NCBI GenBank assembly: GCA_011525385.1
Contig: WTGF01000122.1
Coordinates: 62,001 to 126,000 of the forward strand
Direction: 5' to 3'
DNA from: Chloroflexota bacterium
GTDB lineage: Bacteria > Chloroflexota > Anaerolineae > Aggregatilineales > Phototrophicaceae
DNA: 64,000 nucleotides
The notes under the pieces were generated by a model. It saw nothing but the letters and a program-made list of their open reading frames with translations, ran no database searches and had not been told where the DNA came from. This document shows positions 54,718 through 62,979 of the stretch, piece after piece. Both the position numbers and the translations under genes were made by a program. Every line of letters begins with the position of its first letter. Within the stretch, counting starts at the first letter, position 1.

Positions 54718-54743
54718 GGCGCTACAATGGTAGCGCTCTTTTT
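54718..54743 (+). terminator. intrinsic terminator after the sod pair
   Basis: GGCGCTAC (54718-54725), loop AATG, GTAGCGCT (54730-54737), then CTTTTT. Confidence 0.85.
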
Positions 54744-54797
54744 GATTACGATTTGGACGCCGCGGATGATAGCGGTTGTAAACAGGAGAAGGCATTG

Positions 54798-56198
54798 ATG
54801 GCTGAGTTTCGCGTAGAGAAAGATTCGCTCGGCGAAGTGAAAGTGCCAAAGGGGGCGCTCTATGCGGCGCAGACGCAGCGCGCGCTGGAGAACTTCCCGA
54901 TCACGGGCATGAAGCCCTTGCCGGCTTTCATCTGGAGCATGGCGCTGATCAAGCGGGCGGCGGCCGAGGTCAACATGGACTTGGGCTTGCTCGATCCGGA
55001 ATTGGCGCGCGCCATCATCGGGGCCGGGGACGAGATCCTCGCCGGGCGGCATCATGAGCATTTCGTGGTCGATCCCTTTCAGGCCGGCGCGGGCACCAGC
55101 CACAACATGAACACCAACGAAGTGATGGCGAATCGCGCCAACCAGATCCTGGGCTACGCCGTTGACGCGGATGACAAGCCGGTACATCCCAACGACCATG
55201 TCAACATGGCGCAATCGACCAATGACACGATTCCGACGGCGATCCGGCTGGGCGCTTTGTGGCGGCTGGAGGCGCTGCTGGATTGCCTGGAGCGCTTCGT
55301 CGCGGTGACGCGGGGCAAGGCGGCGGAATGGGACGATGTGGTCAAGACCGGGCGCACGCATTTGCAGGATGCGGTGCCGCTGCGGCTGGGGCAGGAAGTG
55401 GGGGCCTGGGCGACCGCCATCGAGCGTGGTATCGAGAAGGTCAAGCTGGCGGCGGATGGCTTGCGGCGACTGGGTATCGGCGGCACGGCGGCGGGCACCG
55501 GCTTGAACGCGCATCCGGAATATCACGGACGCATGGTGGCCAAGCTGTCGGCATTGAGCGGCATCGCGCTCTACGAGAGCGACGACCTGTTCGAATCCAT
55601 GCAGTCGATGGGCGACGCGGTTTTCTTCAGCGCGGCGCTGCGCAACCTGGCCATGGATTTCACGCGCATCGCCAATGATGTGCGCTTGCTGAGCGCGGGC
55701 CCGACCACCGGCATCGCCGAGTTGACCTGTCCGGCGGTGCAGCCCGGCTCGTCGATCATGCCGGGCAAGGTCAATCCGGTGCTGGCGGAAATGATAAATC
55801 AAGCCATGTACCACGTGATCGGCAACGATACGACGGTCAACTTGTGCGGGGCGGCGGGTCAGTTCGAGCTGAACGTGATGATGCCGATGATCGCGCATAA
55901 CCTGAACGAGATGATGATGGTGATGATCGGCGCTGTCCGGGCTTTCACGGAGAAGCTGATGGCGGGTTTGACGCTCAACCGCGAGCGGACGGAGAGCTGG
56001 CTGGAGCGCAATCCGATCCTGGTGACGGCGCTGAATCCCATCATCGGTTACAACAACGGGGCGACCGTGGCGAAGAAGGCGCTGGCCGAGGGCAAGAGCG
56101 TGCGCGATGCCGTGCTGGAGTTGGGCTTGATGGAAGCAGCGGAGTTGGACGCGGCGCTGGACGCCTATGGGATGACCGAGGGCGGGATCCGGCGTTAG
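54798..56198 (+). CDS. fumC: class II fumarase/aspartase-family lyase
   Basis: 466-residue lyase of the fumarase/aspartase superfamily. The signature GSSIMPGKVNPVLAEM carries the catalytic Ser loop. HPNDHVNMAQSTNDTIPTA and GRTHLQDAVPLRLGQEVGAW form the other two active-site segments. HPNDHVN matches fumarase rather than aspartase (HPNNDVN), but some positions are mixed, so aspartate ammonia-lyase is possible. The ATG at 54798 is preceded by GTAAACAGGAG, which equals the last bases of the 104-bp repeat family though the rest of the element is missing. It stands after a terminator, so it has its own transcription. Confidence 0.85.
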   Translation: MAEFRVEKDSLGEVKVPKGALYAAQTQRALENFPITGMKPLPAFIWSMALIKRAAAEVNMDLGLLDPELARAIIGAGDEILAGRHHEHFVVDPFQAGAGTSHNMNTNEVMANRANQILGYAVDADDKPVHPNDHVNMAQSTNDTIPTAIRLGALWRLEALLDCLERFVAVTRGKAAEWDDVVKTGRTHLQDAVPLRLGQEVGAWATAIERGIEKVKLAADGLRRLGIGGTAAGTGLNAHPEYHGRMVAKLSALSGIALYESDDLFESMQSMGDAVFFSAALRNLAMDFTRIANDVRLLSAGPTTGIAELTCPAVQPGSSIMPGKVNPVLAEMINQAMYHVIGNDTTVNLCGAAGQFELNVMMPMIAHNLNEMMMVMIGAVRAFTEKLMAGLTLNRERTESWLERNPILVTALNPIIGYNNGATVAKKALAEGKSVRDAVLELGLMEAAELDAALDAYGMTEGGIRR

Positions 56199-56254
56199 GT
56201 TTTGCCGGCGGCAATTGCCGGGGAAAAATCTTTTTTCGGCAATTTGGCAATTTG

Positions 56255-56440
56255 GGATGGGTTGTTAAGGCGCACTGTGAGAGCAGGGTAGCATGGAATG
56301 GGGCGGGAATGGCGACTAAATGGTCGCGTTTTTGGGATTGGCCACAGAGGCGCAGAGTGCACAGAGGTTTTAGGGAAGGTGGCGCGGTCTGGATGGGTTG
56401 GTAAGGCGCAGGTGTGAGAGCGAGATAGCATGGGATGGGG
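56255..56440 (+). repeat. pair of ~49-bp direct repeats
   Basis: Copies at 56255-56303 and 56391-56440, 136 bases apart start to start, sharing GGATGGGTTGKTAAGGCGCA and GTGAGAGCRRGRTAGCATGG. The pair lies just before the foreign-looking gene at 56627. Confidence 0.6.
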
Positions 56441-56597
56441 TTGGTGGGGTGAGTGGGTGGTCGTGAGGAAATACATAAAACACCTAGGTTTCGTAGATTG
56501 TTCAATGCTACTTCTATAAAGTTGATTGGCAATTCGCGAGCCTAGCAATGAGCGGTTGCATCCTGCCCAAATGCGATTGGGAATCCCGACAATACAG

Positions 56598-56603
56598 TAT
56601 AAT
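56598..56603 (+). promoter_or_regulatory. -10 element of the TIR-like/ATPase gene
   Basis: Perfect TATAAT 23 bases before the ATG at 56627; TTGGGA (56577) is the best -35 but only 15 bases away. The leader would be very short. Confidence 0.4.
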
Positions 56604-56626
56604 CCGCGTAAGATGTCGACATTAAT

Positions 56627-59041
56627 ATGACAGTTGAAAGGACTGCACCGGTAGTGGACTCCGTAAATGTAACTGCCTTTTACGCGTATGCAGCAAAGCC
56701 AAAGCGCGTCTCTAGAACGATTTCAGCTACAATTAGCATGATTAACGACATGTGCGTCGACCTGAAAATACAAGACTGGAAAAGCCTAAATGTTGTGGGC
56801 AAATTGGTAGTGGATGAGGTGTGCCATGCTATCGATGCCGCCGATCTATTCATCGGCGATATTACTACGCTTAATCATAACGTTTTATTTGAGTTGGGAT
56901 ACGCAATTGCCAAGGGGAAGCCTACATGGGTAACCTTGCATACTGGAAAAGACGACGAAGCTAAGCGACAACGTGACCTCAATCTGATTACTACAATAGG
57001 GTATATCGGTTACTCCTCAAAATATGAACTTCGAGATAGGCTGTTAAGCACACATGTCGCGGGAGACTACGATTCTACAATCCTTTCGCAAAACGAGGGC
57101 ATCCTTTTGTCAGCCAATAGCTACCACCGCGGCGCATTGATTTATCTAAATACTCGCGGCCAGACCGCGGAAACAAAAGAACTGGATCGAGCCATCGACA
57201 GTATTAGAATGACATTGATTCAAGACGATCCGGATCAAGGAACTGGGCAGTCGCTGTCGTGGTATATCGAATACGTTTATTCTGCTACAGCTGTATTGGT
57301 CCACTTGGCGGCACAAGGTACAGTCGCATCTGTTAGCTATGCAAAATACTCTCTAGTGGCTGGGTTAGCTTATGGCTTCGATAAGCAACTCCTGATTTTG
57401 GCCCAACTGCCTTTTCGGACACCCGTAGATTATCGGGACCTAACATTCCTATATCGGAATGCCATAGAGTGTGTCGGTGCATACAGGTCTTGGATCACGA
57501 AGATACAGAACATTATCGAGACCGGTGAGCGTCGACGTGCTGCGACACTTTCCGCAATTGGTGATATCAAAAGGATAAACATTGGGCACTACCTGGCTGA
57601 AAACGAAAAGGACAGTTTGATCGATTACTTTGTCGATACCGATGCTTACATCGAGGCAATCAATGCTTCTGATTATCTTTTATTTGTAGGTCGAAAGGGA
57701 ACTGGCAAAACAGCAAACTTCTTTGTGCTAGCTCAAGAGATTGGTTCAAATGAGGCCAAACATGTGTGCCAAATTAGACCGGCTAAGTACGAGTTTGAAG
57801 AAATATTTAGACTCTTCACATTGAGTCAATCCAAGGCAATACAAGGGTATCTTCTTGATGCAATTTGGAAGTTTCTGGTTGTTACGGAATTGGCACTGTC
57901 TGTCTACAACTGCATCATGGAACGCCCGCCGCACATTAAACGTCGTGAGTTCGAACGCAAACTTATTGAATTTGTGGATGAGTATAGAGACTCGATTGGT
58001 GCAGACTTTTCGACGCGGCTCGAATACGCATTGCACAATGTATGCAAGATGCAGGTTTTTGAGGGTACGCGCCAAGAAAAAATTCGGGTTAGCGAGATAC
58101 TTCATGACACAATCGTGGGCAGGTTACGTGAGTATTTGGGTGAGATTCTCTCCGAAAAGCTATCAGTCGCTATCTTGATTGATAATCTTGATAATGGTTG
58201 GGAACACCGTGATGACTTGCCTGAATTAGCGGATTTTCTTTTGGGTCTTATTTCCGTTGCGGGTGAAATCGCGGAAGATTTTGGGCGTGAGCGATTGAAC
58301 AAGAGGCAGGTGCATTTGTCAGTTGTCGCATTTCTTAGAAGCGACATATTCCATTACATAAAGAAGCGTGCTCGCGAAGCTGACAAGATAGTCTATAGCC
58401 AGATCAAGTGGAATGATCGCGAATTGCTGATGCGAGTCATAGAGAAACGTTTTGAGCATTCGCTTGGTCGTGAAGCTACTTCCGAGGAGATTTGGCGGAC
58501 ATTCTTCGATAGTCATGTGCGAGGTGTACCGACAGACGAATACATTATGGCACGCTTATTGCCGCGTCCTCGCGACATAATCTTTCTCTGCAAGGAAGCG
58601 TTAGCAAAGGCGAAAAACCGAAGCCATACCAGGATTGAAGCGTCAGACGTAGTTGCCGCAGAAACTGCGTACTCCAAATACGCTGTCGAACTATTGTTGT
58701 CGGAAGTAAGCAAAGAGTATCCAAGTCTGACAGAGGATGTCATTTACAAGTTCCTCGGAGCAAACGCAATATTGTTGGAAGACGAAGTAGCAGAAAGACT
58801 GCGAAATGGTGGAATCGAGGTGGCCCACACTAGAGCAATTGTGGATTTGCTTGTAGATAGTAACTTCTTCGGTATAGAAACAGAGGAAGAGCAGTTTACA
58901 TACATATATGACGATGAAGAGCGCGTACTGGTACGCTCTAAGGCCCGCATACTTCGTGAGAAAACAGGCAAAACTAGATATCACATCCACCCGGCATTCC
59001 ATCCGGTGTTGGATCTCGGACAACGGAGTCCAGATCCCTAA
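56627..59041 (+). CDS. tandem TIR/deoxyribosyltransferase-like domains plus P-loop ATPase, candidate defence protein
   Basis: 804-residue protein. Residues ~13-105 form a Rossmann-like module of the TIR/nucleoside-deoxyribosyltransferase type (FYAYAAKP, AADLFIGDIT, NHNVLFELGYAIAKGKPTWV with the Glu of ELG). Residues ~165-262 repeat the pattern (ALIYLNTRG, YSATAVLVHLAAQ, YSLVAGLAYGFDKQLLILAQ) but have lost that Glu. Then comes a P-loop NTPase: Walker A LLFVGRKGTGKTANF (351-365), Walker B SVAILIDNLDNG (513-524), and FLRSDIFHYIKKRAREADK (569-587). The C-terminus (~690-790) may be winged-helix. The NTPase resembles the Sll1717-type ATPases as I recall them. Base composition is clearly more AT-rich than neighbours, implying transfer. 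Function as anti-phage protein is inference. Confidence 0.75.
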   Translation: MTVERTAPVVDSVNVTAFYAYAAKPKRVSRTISATISMINDMCVDLKIQDWKSLNVVGKLVVDEVCHAIDAADLFIGDITTLNHNVLFELGYAIAKGKPTWVTLHTGKDDEAKRQRDLNLITTIGYIGYSSKYELRDRLLSTHVAGDYDSTILSQNEGILLSANSYHRGALIYLNTRGQTAETKELDRAIDSIRMTLIQDDPDQGTGQSLSWYIEYVYSATAVLVHLAAQGTVASVSYAKYSLVAGLAYGFDKQLLILAQLPFRTPVDYRDLTFLYRNAIECVGAYRSWITKIQNIIETGERRRAATLSAIGDIKRINIGHYLAENEKDSLIDYFVDTDAYIEAINASDYLLFVGRKGTGKTANFFVLAQEIGSNEAKHVCQIRPAKYEFEEIFRLFTLSQSKAIQGYLLDAIWKFLVVTELALSVYNCIMERPPHIKRREFERKLIEFVDEYRDSIGADFSTRLEYALHNVCKMQVFEGTRQEKIRVSEILHDTIVGRLREYLGEILSEKLSVAILIDNLDNGWEHRDDLPELADFLLGLISVAGEIAEDFGRERLNKRQVHLSVVAFLRSDIFHYIKKRAREADKIVYSQIKWNDRELLMRVIEKRFEHSLGREATSEEIWRTFFDSHVRGVPTDEYIMARLLPRPRDIIFLCKEALAKAKNRSHTRIEASDVVAAETAYSKYAVELLLSEVSKEYPSLTEDVIYKFLGANAILLEDEVAERLRNGGIEVAHTRAIVDLLVDSNFFGIETEEEQFTYIYDDEERVLVRSKARILREKTGKTRYHIHPAFHPVLDLGQRSPDP

Positions 59042-59280
59042 TATTGTTTGAAGGATTGTGGCGTAGTCTGAGTCATGTTCTGGACATTGTCAATATTCGG
59101 GCAATCTATCTTGCTGTGTGCCTAATACGAACTCAAAACACATAGGCGGTTACCATATGTCCAGCGACGTCCCGGGCCAGTACCTCTTCCTCCGGCGCGG
59201 AACGCAAGACGATGACTGTCACGAAGACGTTGCTCGCGGCTAGGACCTAGCCCAAATTCGCCAGCCTCACATAAACCCGC

Positions 59281-59286
59281 TATAAT
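59281..59286 (+). promoter_or_regulatory. promoter -10 of the sugar ABC cluster
   Basis: Perfect TATAAT with a weak -35 (TTCGCC at 59257, 18-base spacer). Transcription would start near 59293, giving a leader of about 130 bases. Confidence 0.5.
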
Positions 59287-59295
59287 CCTCTCAGT

Positions 59296-59311
59296 TGCAA
59301 CGCAGGTTGCA
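59296..59311. promoter_or_regulatory. operator-like palindrome TGCAAC-N4-GTTGCA
   Basis: Perfect 6+6 inverted repeat immediately downstream of the predicted transcription start, the classic place for a repressor such as a LacI- or GntR-type sugar regulator. No regulator gene is in the window. Confidence 0.4.
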
Positions 59312-59424
59312 GGCTCGACAACAGGCCTGAGCAGGTAGGGGAGGTGAAGACTGCGCATCACTTATGGCGTCGAGCCAAGCAGTGGCTTTTCTGTCCAGCT
59401 AATTCCACGAAAAGAGGAAATATC

Positions 59425-60705
59425 ATGAAAAAAGCGTTACTCCTGCTACTCGTCATCGCCCTGCTGCCGGCGGGCGCATTGGCGCAGGACCAGCCCCATG
59501 CCGGGGTCGAAATCGTCACCAACTTCATGCAGTCCGGCACCTATGACGTCGGCGCCGAGCAATTGGAGCCGGGCTTCGAGGAAATGACCGGCATCGAGCT
59601 CGAGATCGTGGCGTCCCCCTTTGTGGTTCTGGTGCAGAATAACATCACCGACTTGACCACGGGCACGGGCGAATTCGACGTGATCTCGGGCGACTTCTGG
59701 ATCGGCAGCGTTTGGGGTCAAATGCATCCGCTGGATGACTTGATCGAGCGCGATATGTGGGAAGCCAACATCATCCCAGGCTTGATGCTGCCGGGTCCGT
59801 CGGGTTTCTTTGACGGCAAGCGCATTGGCATCCCCTACAGCGCTGATGCTTACGGTCTGATTTATCGCACGGATATCTTCGAGGAAGCGGGTATTTCCGC
59901 CGATTGGGAGACCTGGGACGAGTTCTTCGCCGCGCTGGATACGCTGGAGATGCACCTGGAAGGCACGGATATCGCGCCCAACGTCTTCGCTTTTGGCGCT
60001 TATGAGCAGACGCCGGCCATTTTCCTGGGCATGTACGATGGCTATCTGGTGGATGCCGAGGGCAATTACGCGCTGGATCACGACAAGGCCGTGGCCGCGC
60101 TGAACCAGATGAAGAGCCTGCTGGATTACAATCCCGAGGGCGCGACCGGCTTGAGCATCGACGAAGCCAATTCGGTCTTCCTGACGGGCAAAGCCGCCAC
60201 CATGATTTGCTGGGTCAGCTTCGTGCGGGCGGACGCGCAGAATCCGGACGCGTCGCTGGTGGTCGACAATTGGGCGACCGCTCCCTTCCCGGGACCGGGC
60301 TTCCCCTTCCTGTCGGCCTGGAATATGTTCATTTCGGGTTACAGCGAGAATCCCGATGCGGCTTGGGAATGGGTCAAGCATTACATCAACGAGGAAGAGG
60401 CCAAGCGCCGCTTCGTTGAGCTGGGCGTGGGTTCACCCTTCCTCAGCACCTATGAAGATCCGGAACTGATTGAGCAGTATGGCCACGATTTCCCGAACAT
60501 GGTGCACAACCTGAATCGAGCGGAATCGGTGCCCTGGATTTTCGCGGCCTTTGAGATCTTCTTCCGCCACATGGGCGAGTTCGTTGTGGACGCGGTCGAC
60601 GTTGAGACCATGCTGGCAAACACTCTGGCCGACTGGTCGGAACTGGAAGTGCCGGAAGGCCTGGTCCAGTCCGCCGCGGCTCAAGGACAGATGCAAGAAG
60701 GCTAG
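59425..60705 (+). CDS. sugar ABC transporter substrate-binding protein
   Basis: 426-residue family 1 solute-binding protein. The signal peptide MKKALLLLLVIALLPAGALA ends at AQ. The fold is indicated by IEIVASPF-like strands, GEFDVISGDFWIGSV, GIPYSADAYGLIYRTDIFEE and FLSAWNMFISGYSENPDAAW. There is no lipobox Cys, so it is probably periplasmic or anchored otherwise. The ATG at 59425 has GAGGAAA upstream; an open frame back to 59344 lacks a signal-like start. Carbohydrate is the expected ligand. A terminator hairpin follows, which would raise its expression relative to the permeases. Confidence 0.9.
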   Translation: MKKALLLLLVIALLPAGALAQDQPHAGVEIVTNFMQSGTYDVGAEQLEPGFEEMTGIELEIVASPFVVLVQNNITDLTTGTGEFDVISGDFWIGSVWGQMHPLDDLIERDMWEANIIPGLMLPGPSGFFDGKRIGIPYSADAYGLIYRTDIFEEAGISADWETWDEFFAALDTLEMHLEGTDIAPNVFAFGAYEQTPAIFLGMYDGYLVDAEGNYALDHDKAVAALNQMKSLLDYNPEGATGLSIDEANSVFLTGKAATMICWVSFVRADAQNPDASLVVDNWATAPFPGPGFPFLSAWNMFISGYSENPDAAWEWVKHYINEEEAKRRFVELGVGSPFLSTYEDPELIEQYGHDFPNMVHNLNRAESVPWIFAAFEIFFRHMGEFVVDAVDVETMLANTLADWSELEVPEGLVQSAAAQGQMQEG

Positions 60706-60713
60706 CGCATTGT

Positions 60714-60746
60714 GGGCGGGGGCGTTGGCTCCCGCCCTTTTTCTTT
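60714..60746 (+). terminator. intrinsic terminator/attenuator after the binding protein
   Basis: GGGCGGG (60714-60720), ten-base loop, CCCGCCC (60731-60737), then TTTTTCTTT. The permease genes continue beyond it, so partial read-through is expected. Confidence 0.85.
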
Positions 60747-60783
60747 GGGTTGGTGCTTGGTCGCTAAGCCGGCTTTTCGGTTC

Positions 60784-60829
60784 AACCCCTCCCCCCAGCC
60801 CCCTCCCCAAAGCATTGGAGAGGGGGAGC
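60784..60829. repeat. CCCCTCCCCCCAGCCCCCTC intergenic repeat
   Basis: Purine/pyrimidine-skewed segment whose two halves can pair (CCCCCTCCCC with GGAGAGGGGGAG). Sequences of this form are widespread intergenic repeats in environmental genomes. Second hairpin in the gap after the terminator. Confidence 0.5.
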
Positions 60830-60919
60830 ACCTGTACTTTGACTTGAGTTTTGTTTCCGCAGTCCTTACGAATACTGGCCCGGAATGCAGTACACCATAA
60901 AACGCATAGCGAGTGAAGC

Positions 60920-61837
60920 ATGAGCCAGTTTGCCCGCGCCAAGAAGTCTAAAGTTGGGGCTAGTTGGCATCGCCGGCATGATGTGCCTTGGCTGGTCCTT
61001 TTTGTGATACCGGCCTTCGTGATCGTGGTGGCGGTGCAGTTTTATCCGCTGGCCTATTCGGCCTTCCTGTCCGTTCAGGATTGGGTGCTGACCGAATCGC
61101 AGGTGCCCAAAGGCTTTGTGGGACTGGATAATTTCGTCAAGGAGCTTTCTGACGAGATTTTCCGGCGCTCGGTGCGCAACAGCGTATTGATCACCGGCGG
61201 GGCGTTGGTGCTGGAGATGTTCCTGGGCGTCTGCCTGGCTTATCTCACGATGGGCTCGAGTTGGCGCATGCGCTCGATACGCACGCTGCTCATCTTGCCG
61301 ATGGTGATCGCGCCGGTGGCGGCCGGCACATTGTGGCGCATCCTGCTCAATTCCCGCGCCGGGCTGGTCAATCACTTGCTGAGTCTGATCGGCATCAAGG
61401 GACCGGAATGGCTGGCGTCTCCGGATTGGGCGATCGTCTCGGTCATTTTGCTGGATACCTGGCAATGGACGCCCTTTGTGCTGCTGGTTGTGGGCGCGGC
61501 GATCGCGAGCATCCCCGACGATTTGCTGGAGGTGGCGGCGATTGACGGCGCGTCTCGCTGGAAGACCTTCCTTTATGTCGAGTTGCCGCTCTTGATGCCG
61601 CTGCTGCTTTTGACCTTTGTCTTCCGCATGCTGGAATCGCTGCTGTCGCTGGATTCGATTTATTCGCTCACGAACGGCGGACCGGGCTACAGCACCTACA
61701 CCTTGACTTATTACATCTATACGCTGGGTTTGCGCAGCTTTGACTTTGGCGGGGCGGCCGCTTCGTCCTGGCTGTTTATGATCTTCGCCACTTTCTCGAT
61801 CGGGCTGGTTTTCTGGTATCAGCGCAAGGACTGGTAA
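60920..61837 (+). CDS. sugar ABC transporter permease 1 (MalF-like)
   Basis: 305-residue inner-membrane permease with about six helices. The first is VLFVIPAFVIVVAVQFYPLA (about 24-46). The cytoplasmic EAA loop that docks the ATPase is EVAAIDGASRWKTFLYVELP. It lies 215 bases after the binding-protein gene, beyond its terminator. It partners the second permease at 62979; no ATPase gene is in the window. Confidence 0.92.
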   Translation: MSQFARAKKSKVGASWHRRHDVPWLVLFVIPAFVIVVAVQFYPLAYSAFLSVQDWVLTESQVPKGFVGLDNFVKELSDEIFRRSVRNSVLITGGALVLEMFLGVCLAYLTMGSSWRMRSIRTLLILPMVIAPVAAGTLWRILLNSRAGLVNHLLSLIGIKGPEWLASPDWAIVSVILLDTWQWTPFVLLVVGAAIASIPDDLLEVAAIDGASRWKTFLYVELPLLMPLLLLTFVFRMLESLLSLDSIYSLTNGGPGYSTYTLTYYIYTLGLRSFDFGGAAASSWLFMIFATFSIGLVFWYQRKDW

Positions 61838-61974
61838 GTAATCGTCTCGATATCATTAAATGGAGGGCGAAGGCGCAGTGAGAAGGGATGCGGGATCGAT
61901 AAGAGGGTCCGACGTTTGCAGGAAGTCATCGAGTTGATTGGGCTTTGGGTGGACGGGGAGTGCGAGATCAGCCG

Positions 61975-62979
61975 ATGAAGATTCACGGATTTGGCATTGA
62001 CATTCCGGACAAGCATATCGACGGGCGCGAACAAGTCCTGGTTCACACGCTGACGCAGGCCCAGACCGTCGGCTTTTCTGTAGCGGAGCTGCCGATTCCC
62101 GGTTTGAACGTCATCATGAATGGCGAGCTCATTCGGGAACGTGTGGAGACGATTCTGGGGATCATCGCGCCTTTTGACCTGCGCTTTTCAGTACACGCGC
62201 CGGGGCGGACCAACCTGGCCTTTGGGGTGGACCTTGATATGGAATGCCGCGTGCTGGAAGCGTGCCTACGTTTTACTCATGCGGTCGGCGGGCGGGTATT
62301 GGTCTATCATAGCGGATTGCAAGCTTTGGATGCCGCTCGCACCGGGACTGCGTCCCTGCCGGGCGAGGATGAATTGGCGCGAGGGGCGGAGCGGGAGGTA
62401 GCTGCGCTTCAAAAACTGGCGCCAATTGCCGAAGACCTTGGCGTCGTTATCGGCATGGAAAACGGCGATCCGCATTTGTGGGAATACGCCCTTCTGATGA
62501 GAGCGGGCAAGGCGCGGGATGATCTCGCACTGTATCATGCGCGGATGAGGACGTCGGCCATTGTGGCGCAGGCCGAGGCTGTGAATCACAGCAATGTCGG
62601 GATTACGCTGGACTTGGGACATCTGCATCTTGCGACGCGGGCGCTGGGAGAAGATTTTCTCGAGGCGATCTCGACGGCGGCGCCCTGGGTTTGTCACCTG
62701 CATATCAACGATAACTTCGGCAAGCTTGACGCGGGATTTGATGCCGAAGGCGATCGCTTGACTTATGGAGAAGCGGACCTGCACCTGCCGCCGGGCTGGG
62801 CGGCCATCCCCTTTGCGGCGGCTTTTAACCATTTGGACGATTATGAGGGTGACATCGTCCTGGAAATCAAATCGCGTTATCGGGATCACCTCGGCGAGGC
62901 CCTCGAAAACACGAGGCGAATTCTGATTGATAATGGACATGACACTCGAGAAGGCAAGATTCCCTCAGAGGTTGGGTGA
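61975..62979 (+). CDS. sugar phosphate isomerase/epimerase-family TIM barrel
   Basis: 334-residue AP-endonuclease-2-like TIM barrel of the xylose isomerase-like superfamily. FSVHAPGRTNLAFG, LVYHSGLQ, IGMENGDPHLW (metal Glu), ITLDLGHLHLA (Asp/His), HLHINDNFGKLD and DIVLEIKSRY fit the metal site. It probably isomerises or epimerises the sugar imported by the surrounding permeases. The ATG at 61975 is used; the longer frame to 61945 has no better signal. Its stop overlaps the ATG of permease 2 by one base (TGATG). Confidence 0.85.
   Translation: MKIHGFGIDIPDKHIDGREQVLVHTLTQAQTVGFSVAELPIPGLNVIMNGELIRERVETILGIIAPFDLRFSVHAPGRTNLAFGVDLDMECRVLEACLRFTHAVGGRVLVYHSGLQALDAARTGTASLPGEDELARGAEREVAALQKLAPIAEDLGVVIGMENGDPHLWEYALLMRAGKARDDLALYHARMRTSAIVAQAEAVNHSNVGITLDLGHLHLATRALGEDFLEAISTAAPWVCHLHINDNFGKLDAGFDAEGDRLTYGEADLHLPPGWAAIPFAAAFNHLDDYEGDIVLEIKSRYRDHLGEALENTRRILIDNGHDTREGKIPSEVG

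Larger units (their letters stand above)
56199..56626. other. 428-base repeat-rich non-coding region
   Basis: A possible terminator (hairpin CCGGC/GCCGG near 56205-56220, T-run 56231-56236) is followed by a direct repeat of ~49 bases (56255-56303 and 56391-56440, GGATGGGTTG...AAGGCGCA...GTGAGAGC). A CACAGAGGCGCAGAG motif lies between them. It ends with the -10 of the next gene. No gene supported. Confidence 0.6.
59042..59424. other. 383-base leader region of the sugar ABC cluster
   Basis: No gene supported. Contains a promoter -10 at 59281 and a palindrome at 59296-59311; the first ~200 bases hold nothing I recognise. Confidence 0.55.

Noticed and set aside
59122..59361. 79-codon minus-strand frame before the sugar ABC genes
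   Set aside because: No family resemblance, overlaps the promoter and palindrome; codon use looks random.
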